From Sphagnum magellanicum (lineage: Eukaryota > Streptophyta > Sphagnopsida > Sphagnales > Sphagnaceae): a DNA stretch of 64,000 bases. A program made the translations under genes and the position numbers. Positions within the stretch are counted from its first letter, which is position 1, and each line of letters opens with the position of its first letter. Of the stretch, positions 25,101 to 36,229 are shown piece after piece. The notes beneath the pieces are model-generated. The model was given only the letters and a program-made list of their open reading frames with translations. It was not told the DNA's origin and ran no database searches. The stretch spans positions 20,780,256 to 20,844,255 of the forward strand of contig CM038910.1 of NCBI GenBank assembly GCA_021904315.1, read 5' to 3'.

Positions 25101-26370
25101 TGTGACAATGCAAATTAAATAGACAATGCAATGATTTTTATTAAAACTACTAGTGTTGGCATGTTCTTGGATTTTGTAAATTTAAGTCTAGGTTATGGGC
25201 TAGGTTCTAGGGTCTTTAGACCTTGAACCTCCATTGGAACCTAATTGGGCAATTGGCCTATTTTCAAAATTGAATTAAAACTTCAATAGAAGGTGTTGCC
25301 CCACTTTACCAAGGTTCAATTTTTTTATGTACATTAATATACTTTTATTACAAAATATAAACTTGGCCTTACATTTTTAAAAAATTATTAAATTGCATTT
25401 CATTGGTTATACACAATTAATATTACATTATCTTTATTTTGAATTGTGTGCATTAGTTGAAACTAATATTGCACAAAAAAACGGGGTGTAATTGTGTGTA
25501 ATGGAGATGGAAGCAAACCTTGTTTTAAACCAAAGTAGTTTTTATTTTTTTGTGAAATGACAAGAATGGAAGGTTTTAGAAATCCAAAAACCTAGTCCAA
25601 TGATGGGATCAAATGCTCCACCGAAAACTAAAAAAAAAATTAAAAAAAAAAAAAAAACTTACAATTGAAACCAAAAGCTCGTTTTGAAATAAAAAAATTG
25701 GACAACACTAAAACCTATTTCATTAAATGTGTTAAACAAATTAACAAGTTATATTGTGCTCTTGTGATGGGACAATGCAAAGTTACATGATCACTTTTCA
25801 GTAACAAACCTCCAAACTCACCAACAATGTTAATTTTGGAAGGGGAATTTGACATGTTGTGCTCAAAATCTTTTCAAATTACTTCAAATCAATTTTTTTA
25901 ATATGCAACTTCAAAGAAAGTTGACCCCATTATCTTTAATGGGACCACACATACCTTTTAAACCTTATTCATTTTCTCCCTACTTCTATCTTGAGTATAT
26001 ACAAGGCTTTTCTATCTAATCATCTGCCAACAATTGTGTATAACTAAGTCTTTTATGTGATCCACACATCATTTCATGCGCTGTAACCTATCACACACAT
26101 CACATGGCTATACCTGGCAAGGCATTTTGTGGCCAAACATGTTGTCATATCTTAATCCTTATGCCATAATAACTTTAAAGTGTCTGCTCCTAAGATAAAA
26201 ATGTTATGGAAAAAAGATGTTCATTATTGCTTGTTAGTGGATATATTTGTTACTAGTGAATAATGCAAAGGGTGCAAGGTTGTCATACTAATGTCTTTTT
26301 TTTCAATTTTTTCATGTTGCAGCAAAAGTGTTGATTACCCAAAAGAAGGTTTAACCAAATTTAGGTACAA
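22170..26370. repeat. Repeat block V, copy 1
   Basis: Homologous over its length to 31890-36170. It includes a PIF/Harbinger transposase remnant (23540-23020), an AT-rich stretch without frames and a hAT-like remnant near 26100-25930. It ends where an unrelated insertion starts (26370). Confidence 0.7.
23020..23560 (-). pseudogene. PIF/Harbinger transposase remnant, V copy 1
   Basis: A minus-strand frame begins MEVRLRRFPNLPRYRQLGHD and is stopped soon after. Further on, pieces resemble the helical region and the start of the DDE domain: NEAKDCPNIFGPICNMHYQW, where active family members have G-S-I-D-C-x-H-W. The catalytic Asp is Cys here. Several stops and frameshifts show that it is dead. 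Confidence 0.55.
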
Positions 26371-27860
26371 GACAAAATAGAGAACTAGTTGGTCCCTTCT
26401 GGGACCTGGAGTGGAGGTAGGCCTATCGCTGTCTTTTATTGACTACATCCGTGTCTCTCTCAAGTAGAGTAATACTGCTCCTGCAGCACTAACCTAAACG
26501 TTGTCAGCTTGGGTCACTAGAGAGAGTTGACACAGATAGAGCGGATGATGATATTACACTCTTCCTCTGCAATATTACCTGGTCATTACCTATTAAGAAG
26601 AGGTGAGGACTTTGAAAATGTCACATAGCCTGTTGTTTCCAGCAACTACAAACACAGTGAATGATTGCTAGTCACGGTATGAGACTTGGAAAAAAGAACA
26701 GTACTAATTTGGAACGGTTGGACTATTTACAGGATCTTAACAGACTGTTGTTCTCTAACGTTGTAGACCAAGCTGCCCAGAAAACTGAATACTAGTTAGC
26801 CTACTACATGGGGGGGGGGGGGGGGGGGGGATAAACAAGCCAGCAAAATCACTGGCATACATAAGTCTTCTTCAGCACCTGGACGCTTTCTGCAACTGAT
26901 GTCCACAGACATGTCTCTGATGGATTTAATGATACAAATGAGATTGCAGGGGATTTTCACAAGAGCCCTGTGAATTATATGGTCTTGGACTTCTTGTGCA
27001 ACTCTAGCTCACCTTTTTTTTTTCCCCAAAATAAATATTGCTGCTAGTGAGAACCGGCACGTAGGTTGCAATAGCCTGTCATTGTGCCCTTTATTAGTAC
27101 CCAACATATTTATTTAAAAACAATTCCCCAATAACAGGGCAACACTAGCCTCAATGCCTTGATTGTATTTATAAGAATATTGTGGACTCTGAGAAACTTT
27201 TTCAAATTCTCATCTTGCTATTAAGTAGTTTCAATGATATTCCATCAGCCAACAAGGGCACAATGACTTGAGAGCCTTTGGGTGAACCCAAGCTAGTCCA
27301 TTTAAATTATTTCTAAACATTACAAATATCCCATGCTAAGACTAAATCAGGGTGTCTGAGTTCAGATTTAACATTTTTTGGGCTTAAGATGGCCACTAAG
27401 AGGCCTCACTCAAAAAGGTCAAGGTACCAACATGGGTGCTGGTTCACCCTGGCCAACTTGCGGCACCTACACTGATGACTGGTTGGTCACCTTCAGCTTT
27501 CCTTTGAAAGTGTTTTAAATGATGTCACATGGCACTCTGAAAATTTAGATTGCGTTTTGAGCCCTCAGGCCTATCTCCACTAAATAGGAACTTGGAATCC
27601 TGTGGAAGTCTGATGTGATTCTGGGTTTATATGGTCTGAAGAAATTGAGAAGAAGAAGAAAGGCCGTTGGGCTCAAGAAAGAGATCAGAGTGACCCTTTA
27701 GAGACCTCAAGACTCTCTTTGTTCGAAAAAGTAGTAACTTAGTTGGTCTCAGGATTTGAATCATGGGTCCACAAGCTCATGCCAGTGGGTGATTCTGAGA
27801 GTGTATCTACCATTTAATATATGTGTGTTCTGTATTTTGACTATGGTGTGCCCTAGTTTT
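26370..27860. mobile_element. Insertion between the two R-S-V repeats
   Basis: About 1.5 kb absent from the matching point of the other copy (near 36170). It contains the G run 26810-26830. At 27300-27480 there is an inverted segment related to 22320-22400 and 22930-23040 (the AAGCCCAAAAATTGTT region of V). No transposase frame or clear terminal repeats were found, so the type is unknown. Confidence 0.45.
26810..26830 (+). repeat. 21-base G homopolymer
   Basis: An uninterrupted run of 21 G, in a window where such runs are otherwise absent. It can form G-quadruplex structures and is also prone to sequencing-length error. Confidence 0.9.
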
Positions 27861-27869
27861 TTTGTCACA

Positions 27870-30350
27870 CTCCATCACCGCAATGGGAATTAAAAGGCTG
27901 TTGAGGATCCTATCGATCATGGATTCTGCAGAATTTGAACATGAATTGGCCATGAACTTGGAAACCCTGGACACTGATAAGAATGTGGGTTTTCATACAG
28001 GACTCCAAACTGGCTCATTTCCAAGTGCTGGTAAACCACTTACAGTCACCTCTCACACTTCACCAACTTCCTCCATATGCACAGTACATAACTCAAACGT
28101 ACATTGTTTCTGATATTATTCATCAGATCAGATCCATTGATATAATACAGTCATGTTTTCCAGTGAATGATTGTCTGCAACTGAAATATTAGTTAACATT
28201 TGTCAGAGAAAGGAGGTCAATTGCAAAAGGCTACAGAGCTTCCATTGCCCATCCCGGTGGCTGTCAGTTTGCCACAAATTTTCTTTAAAATCCACCATAC
28301 CCAACAGGGGCCACATCCTGGCTGCTACACAGGTGGTGATGTTCAATGGTTACTTTAGGGACTCTCACAAGTACCCTTAAGACACATACTAACACATTTT
28401 TACAAAGGTCCTGTCAACATGGAACAACAATTTATAAAATGAGTTCACACAGGAGGAGGGCCAGCTCTCTAGCCATCTGCTTAAAATTTAAGTGCAACCC
28501 CAACTGAACTCAGATAATTTGTAATCGACCCATGTATATCATTAAAACTTAAAACCTTCCATCTTAATACTATCAGGGGGCTTAACTCCAAAGTTCATAT
28601 GGAACTTTGCTTAGTTAATTTGTGAAAAAAAAAATTGTTAAAATTTTTAAAAAATTAAACGAAATAATCGCTTTAAATTGAATAACTTTTGCTCTGTTGG
28701 TTAAAAAATTGTGAAATGAGAAATTTATACCCTGTCTTGTGGTGGGGTTTTTGGTGGTACCCAAAGTGGAGTTGGGTACTTGAGAGTTTGGGAGGGTCAT
28801 GGTCAATGGTTTCTTTTGGGTGAATTTTGCATTGTGGCAATAAAAAAAAAATACATGCAAATGAAACAAAGGTCTTTTTGGGATTTTTTTTGCAAATTTT
28901 GCCATATTTCCAAAGGAAATTGTTAAAAGTTGCCATTTTAGATATTACATACATAAAAGTTATCAATACAAAACAGGATTTTGAAAAAAAATCTACAACC
29001 CATCTAGGATAGAAATTTTGATGTTGGGTGAGTTTCAAAATGTGAGGGGTTTTCTCTTTTGGATTGGGCCAATCTCAATAAAAAATTCAAAAAACCTTGA
29101 AGATGAAACGCATCCCCAATGTCCATCTAATACACATACCCATTTTCTAAAAATATTTCTTCTGAAATTGCTAGATTTCTATGGTTAGTTTTGAGTGTGC
29201 ACAAAGAATTTTAGAAGGATGATTAAATCTTTATACTTCACATCTCGCTTGTAATGAGACTTAGTGAAATCTTTCTAGGGATGATTGCCATTATTAAAAA
29301 ATCTTTCTATGAGTGATAGCCAGTACGCTGCATAACTCAATTCCTTAAAGAAGCACTGATCACATGGAGTGTGGAACTTGACATTGACAGAATGCATTAA
29401 AGGTATCCATACAGTAAGGAACACAACACGGAAGCCCAAGTTTGGTCATAAAGGGGGCGAGCTTAAAAAGAAACCTGTAAAAAAAGTACATTACCATTAA
29501 GGGGGTGAATATCAAAAAACCATCAATTTTTGTGGTGATCTGACTACATCCCCTATTCACCCCTCTTTCCTTGCTCCTAAGGTCATCTAGTGTTGTTACA
29601 TATATTTTTATTGCTCCTACATGTACCGATACTGTAATTATTCTCAAACCCTGTGCATTAAATTGCTAAATTTCAACATTTCATACCCAGATTTAATGCA
29701 ATTTCATTACTTTGTGGATACCACTGATGTGAGGTTGAAAGAGAGGATTGGGGGTGAAAGGAGGCCCAAAGACAGGGTGAAGACAGGGTGCCTTTATGGA
29801 TATCTTTATGGGCTCATGTTTTTCCAACTTTTTCATTTGTTTGTTAAAAATTATGTTTTTGGCAAACCTGTTATGCATGTATGAGAAGAAAATGCATAAA
29901 ACACTTGACCTGGGTATTTTTTTCTCCCTTCATTGACTAATTTCTGAGTGCTAGTTAACTACATGCAGTTCCCTCGCACTTCACCGATTTCATTAATGTG
30001 CATGGTACTGAACTGTCACCCTCCACTACAATACAGGACCTCAAGTGTTTTAATGTACTAGTTTGTGTGAAGAAGTGATTGTCTGGAACTAATATAATAA
30101 TTAGAATCTGTCAGAGGAACCAGCTCAGTTTCAATGGGCAAGCAGATTGCCTTGCACATCCTTCAGCCCTGAGCCCTGGTTCTTCACCCATTTTCTCCAG
30201 GGCACCCCCTAGGCTTAGTCCCAGTTTTTTTCCAACTGGGTGGTGGATAGGCTACGTGGGGGGGTACAGGTTTTTGTGGATTTTTGTTGTTCCCATCAAG
30301 TTTTCACTTTGTCCTCATCAAGTTCACAATGGGTTCCCCAATGTGTTTAT
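27870..30350 (+). repeat. Repeat element R, copy 2
   Basis: The left part, 28010-28290, and the right part, 29935-30215, carry the same series of words in the same order: AGTGCTgGTtAACcAC, CACTTCACC, GATTGTCTGGAACT, a GTCAGAG box, then a TGCCCATCC-like box. They are therefore diverged direct repeats flanking about 1.65 kb. This is the plan of an old LTR-type or terminal-direct-repeat element without coding capacity. Confidence 0.6.
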
Positions 30351-31890
30351 ATGTTGGTAAGGAAGGGCCATTTTGACTACCTACCTACTTACAATTTGAT
30401 TTTGGGTTCTTAGTAGGTAGGGAGTGGAAAGAAGAAGCAACTGAGGTAACCACCATGGTTAGCAAGGGAATTGAAACCCAACATAAAACTGTTTCCTTAT
30501 CACTTACAATCCATCCTTCATGGTGCGTGTAGGTGGATGCTAGTTCAACGTGGCCCCTAATTGGGTGCTCAAATTGCATAATGGACTGGTTTGCAATTGA
30601 ATACAATTGAAGGCCACATTTTTATTTTCATATTATGCTGCTTTTCATGTGTGGTGTTCTGCAACTTTCGTATTCATCATATTAATAACCTATCATTCCT
30701 TAGATTCAGTAAGGGAGCCCTCTCTCTCTCTCTCTCTCTCAAGCAGTGTGCAACTTCCATAGTTAACATATTAATAAGCTATCATTCATTAGACTCAGTC
30801 AGGGAGCCTTCTCTCTCTCTTGCAAGCAGTGTGCAACTTCCCTATTCAACATATTAATAATCTATCATTCCTTACTTGGAGTGAAGGCGCCTTCTCTCTC
30901 TCTCTCACAAGCAGTGTTTTCTAGTTTACGGTCTTCTATTTTATTTGTGTATTTGTTGTGTCTTCAGTGTTATGTTGTTCACAGGGTTGTGTTTTGGTGC
31001 TTTTATTTGCCTTGTATTCCTTGTAGATGGGCTCCCAGCCCTGCTTTTTTATATACAGGGTTTTCCTTCCTTCTTTCTTTTAAAACTTTTTGAAAAGAAA
31101 TGCTGGTGAGAGCAGCTCTTAAATATGAGGGACAATTTGCTTTTTTAAAGTAAAAACATTGAACAAGCCCAGTAGTCAAATTAAGCAAAGCTTTAAGGCT
31201 ACACATTTTAATTTTCTTCTGCCATCAACTGAGCTATACTGGCTAGAATGCAACGACCTGGCAATGTGATACTTGCCACCCTCACAAACAAACAACTGGA
31301 TATGGACAATATTTAGGTGCCAAAGATGGGTTTACTTTAGTGTTGGGTGGTTACCTGGTTTGGCCCCTTAGATTACCCTTGGTTTCGTTCCAATTACCCA
31401 GAACCAATTCGGAACCAGCTCTTGATTTTTGGAACTGGAACCCAAACCGAGGTTTAAAACTGGACCCAGTTCTAGAACAAAAACTGGAACCCAGACCTCG
31501 TTCTAGAACTGGAACGAAGACCCAATTCTAGAACCAGATTCACAATTTTTTGAAAATTATTTCTTTTGGGGAAAGAATTTTCTACAATCAGAGTTAATTG
31601 GCAATTAACCACTGGCTTCAGACCAAAGTTACCCAGAACCATAACCGGGTCTGATTTGCAAAACCGGAATTGGAACCAACACCTCAATTTTCTTTTTCAA
31701 GAACCAGACTGGAACTGGACTTGGAGTTGGATTCATTTGTGGTATCAATATCAGGATTGGATTCATTCTAAATTTTTTTCAAGAACCAAAGCCAAAAGTT
31801 CTTCCTAAAAGGCAAAAACCACTCAACTCTGATTTATTTCATGTGGATAACTACTTTTTGGCCCCTCTATCTCATGAGAAGACTACATGT
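30350..31890. repeat. Repeat block S, copy 2
   Basis: Homologous to the other S blocks. It has three units of about 84 bp with CT runs (30660-30915) and the GAACC tract at 31370-31810. Confidence 0.7.
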
Positions 31891-34800
31891 ATTGGTATTT
31901 TAAACATTTTTTTCAAAATTACCTTTAACAAAAGAGGAGTCAACATTATAGGGCTAACTGGCTGTATTTCCCCAGTAAAACAAGGAGGCTATTAGCAAAT
32001 GTGAACCAGCACGTGTACACGATTCCCAGGTGAACCCACAACCACCTTGATACCTTCACCTTTTTGAGTGAGCCCTCCTAAGGTAGACCAGCCCATCACC
32101 AGTCACCTGCTTACGATTGAACATTTATTTATATCTTCATCATCTGTGCTTCATTTTGACTGATTTAAAATGTTATGGGAGTGTTACCTCAAGGTCTAGA
32201 AATCATTTTTGAAGTGCAAAGGAAAAGGAGTAATGAAAAATAACAAGAAGGAAAATAAGCTTTCCAACTTGCAAAATACAATTTTTTTTAAAAAAAGTTC
32301 TTTCTCTTTGGACCCCTCTAACTTTCAAACTTCATAACTTTCTTATTTCCTATTCATTTTAAATGATTTAAAGTGTTATTGGAGCTCCGCTTGAAGTTTT
32401 ATAAATCATCTTTCAACTCTAATAGCAATAGAACACCATACAAGGAATTTTTTGGGTGTTTTGAAACAGGTTTTGGTAGTGTTCACGGATAGCTTCTTTT
32501 GAGTTCTTGACCCTTTTTATTTTGGGTGCTGTAATTTTTTCATTTTTTTTCCATTTTTGACAATTGTTAATGTGTTAGATGTGCCAAGAGAAAGGGTTCA
32601 AGTATGGTTTGGACACCAAAAACAACGGAGCTCATCCATCGGATCCAACCTGCCTTAAATGCTTAAATGTTCAGTCGCCAGCCGATCTACCCTAGTGGTC
32701 GTATTAAGCCCAAAAATTGTTGGATTTGAATTCAAAAACATGATTTAGTCTAAACATGGGTTATTGAACAATGTCAATTTCTAAACATGTCATAACCCAT
32801 GTTAATTTCAAGATAAGATGGGCACCATCCACACAACAATTCTTCCACTGGTAGTGCAAGTTGCGAATGGATCCAAACGTATTAGGACAATCTTTAGCTT
32901 CATTAAGTCCTTGTTACTTTGTGAGGAATGCTTATGTTGGTTGTTTTAAGTAAGTACACTTGAACCAAGTTCAAATTCTTGTATTAAAGTGATTTATAGC
33001 TTCCATAGTTGTGCTTTCACCCAACTTGTAATGTTCATCAATTGTGTTTGCAACCATTCCATAAACAAGCATTCTTAATGTTATATTGCATTTTTGAATG
33101 TTAGACAAACTTTGCACACCTCTAGCATGTTGCCTAAAGGAAAAATAGACATCATAGGTAGCATGAGTGTGTCCATGATTTTCAAAATAAGAGCTTTAGT
33201 CAACTTATATTGCCTTCTAAAATAATTACCATCATACACGAGGTTATCACTAAAATAATTTACATAAATACTATCATGCCCAAGTTGTTGATGTCTTGGC
33301 AAATTTGGAGATCTCCTAAGTCTAAAACCTCCATGGATCTTATGTTTTTATTCTATTGTTGCAAACTTTGCCTTCTTGTGAACCAACATGTTGATGAACT
33401 AATTTTTACCTTCGTATAGTTGTTTTACTATTTTAACTATTGAAACATTTCTTCATTGTTGAACCATGGGTGCTTAGAGTTGTGAATTATTAAGGGCTAT
33501 GAATGGATCTAAAAATTGAATTCAAGAAAAAGACTTTTCACCACGACAAGTTATCAAGAAAAAGATGAACAATTTTTAGCCAATGCACATTTCTTTAATT
33601 TCCGCACATAACTTTTCTAAAATGTAAGATTAATCTAAAAGAAAAACTTGAAATTCATGTCAACTAAACTTACAATGAATGCAAATGTCAAAAGAAATCA
33701 CAATAATTTTTCAAACCATATAAATTCTCAAACATCATAGATTGTATTATATGCCAAATGGAAAGAAAAAATTGAACCCATTAACAACCCCATGTGCAAA
33801 AGGTAGTGAGAAAAACAATTCATAATGATAATATCCAAAAGACAACTCCTAAAACCACATTGATTGGAGTACATATGACATACTTGAGAGTTCAACACAA
33901 TCTATTCCATTCAATTCATATTTTAATATGGTTGCACTCCTTTCAACTAACATAAACTATTAGAAAATTTGAAATCTAATTGCAATTCTTGAAAAAATTG
34001 AACATTGTATTATATAATCATCCTTTAAAAGATTGATGTGAAGTTGGTGATCCACAACAACTTTACCATGAATAGTATTGTCAAGCTACCATGACACTAA
34101 TCAACAATAAAAGATATCCACCATGGATGTACATATGTTTATAAATATAAAAAACATATTTTGTCGTGTGCTAACATGCCAAAATCGATGTAGTGATGAA
34201 CATTAGGGAGCTTTCCAATCGATCCCACTATCACCTTCACCAAACTCTACAAATGAAAAACGACATGTGCTGCCTATAAAAAAAAAGTATGTTTTTAATC
34301 ATGAAGGCCAAAGTCAAGAGCAAAGTAGTACCATCAACATTGAAAACAATAAATTTTTCCCACAATCTATCCTCTTTATGAAGTTGTGGGTATAGACCAC
34401 AAAAAAATGTTCTATGAACATAAAAACAATGTGAAATAGGTCTAGTAATTCAACTATACATCAATGAAATGCATGTGAAATATCACCTATACCTTGAAGT
34501 TGTGTTTGTGTGCAAGGTTGTTAAACCCAAACCTTGTGGCACGCATTGATATGAACAACTCACATGCCACTACACCACATTAAAACAACAAGCTAGTTAC
34601 ATGCAAATACATTGTGCCTTCCTTATGCAAACTTTTGTGCAACCTCCTTGCATGAACTTTTGTGCAAGGTACAAGCTACAAATCATGACACAAGCGCCAT
34701 CAAATTTTTTTGCTCAACCTCCTAAACATTTGTTACCTTTATTTCATATAACCTCCTTAAAGTTGCACAAGTTGTACACTTGTTACCTTTTTTCCTCACA

Positions 34801-36170
34801 ACCTCCCTTGTGTTAAGCAAGTTGTGCAAATTGTGCACACAATCTTTTTTTTTGGTTGATAATTAAAGGGACTCCCTAAATTGGTCTTTTGAGTCAAGTT
34901 ATGACAATGCAAATTAAATAGGAGATGCAATGATTTTTATTAAAATTACTAGTGTTGGCATGTTCTTGGATTTTGTAAATTCAAGTCTAGGTTATGGGCT
35001 AGGTTCTAGGGTCTTTAGACCTTGGAACCTAATTGGGCAATTGGCCTATTTTCAAAATTGAATTAAAACTTCAATAAAAGGTGTTGCCCCACTTTACCAA
35101 GGTTTGATTCTTTTATGTACATAAATATAATTTTATTAAAAAAATATAAACTTGGCCTTACATTTTAAACAAATTATTAAATTGCATTTGATTGATTGTA
35201 CACAATTAATATTACATAATCTTTATCTTGAATTGTGTGCACTAGTTGAACAAACTAATATTACACAAAAAAAGATAAAGGTAAATTGTGTGTAATGGAG
35301 ATGGAAGCAAACCTTGTTTTAAACCAAAGTAATTTTATTTTTTTGTGAAATGACAAGGACTAAAGGTTTTAGAAATCCAATAAATTGATCCCAAGATGGG
35401 ACCAAATGCTCCATCGAAAACTAAAAGAAAAAAGTATAATTGAAACCAAAGGTTTGTTTTGAAATCAAAAAATTGGACAACACTAGAAGCTATTTCATTC
35501 AATGTGTTAAACAAATTGACAAGTTATATTGCGCTCTTGTGACGGGACAATGCAAAGTTACATTATCACCTTTAACTAACAAACCTCCAAACTCACGAAC
35601 AATGTTAATTTTGGAAGGGGAATTTAGCATGTTGTGCTCAAAATCTTCTCAAATTACTTAAAATAAAAATAAAAATTATATGCCACTTGAAATAAAGTTG
35701 ACCCCATTAACTTTAACGGGACCACACACACCTTTTAAACCTCATTCATTTTCTCCCTACTTGTACCTTGACTATATAACAAGGGTTTTCTATCTGATCA
35801 TTTGCCAACATTTGTATATAACTAAATCTTTTATGTGATTTACACATCATTTCATGCACTGTAACCTATCACACACATCGCATGACCATACATGGCAAGG
35901 CATTTTGTGGCCAAGCATGATGTCATATCTTAATCCTTATGTCACAATAACTTAAGGTGTCTGCTCTTGTCTTCCTATGATAAAAATGTTATGGAAAAAG
36001 GATGTTCATTATTGCTTGTTAGTGGATATATTTGTTAATATTGAATAATGCAAGAGGATGCAAGGCTGTGATACTAATGTCTTTTTTTTCAATTTTCTCA
36101 TGTTGCAGCAAAAATGTTGATTACCCAAAGGAAGGTTTAACCAAATCTAGGTAGAAGACAAATAAAGAAG
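31890..36170. repeat. Repeat block V, copy 2
   Basis: The second copy of 22170-26370, with the Harbinger remnant at 33320-32800 and the same AT-rich interior. The two V copies keep order and orientation throughout, which supports one duplication of the whole R-S-V segment. Confidence 0.7.
32800..33320 (-). pseudogene. PIF/Harbinger transposase remnant, V copy 2
   Basis: Three consecutive pieces in different frames: 33302-33081 (DSIYVNYFSDNLVYDGNYFR, then RQYKLTKALILKI), 33078-32971 (LRMLVYGMVANTIDEHYKLG followed by EST) and 32904-32811 (NEAKDCPNTFGSIRNLHYQW followed by KNC). These match in order the conserved blocks of plant PIF/Harbinger nucleases. The first catalytic Asp of the GSID block is Arg. 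Frameshifts and stops make it a pseudogene; the remainder of the DDE domain was not found. Confidence 0.65.
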
Positions 36171-36229
36171 GAAAAAATCTAGGAATCTTATTACATGTTG
36201 GTGAACCACTAAAACCTATTAGCTAAATA

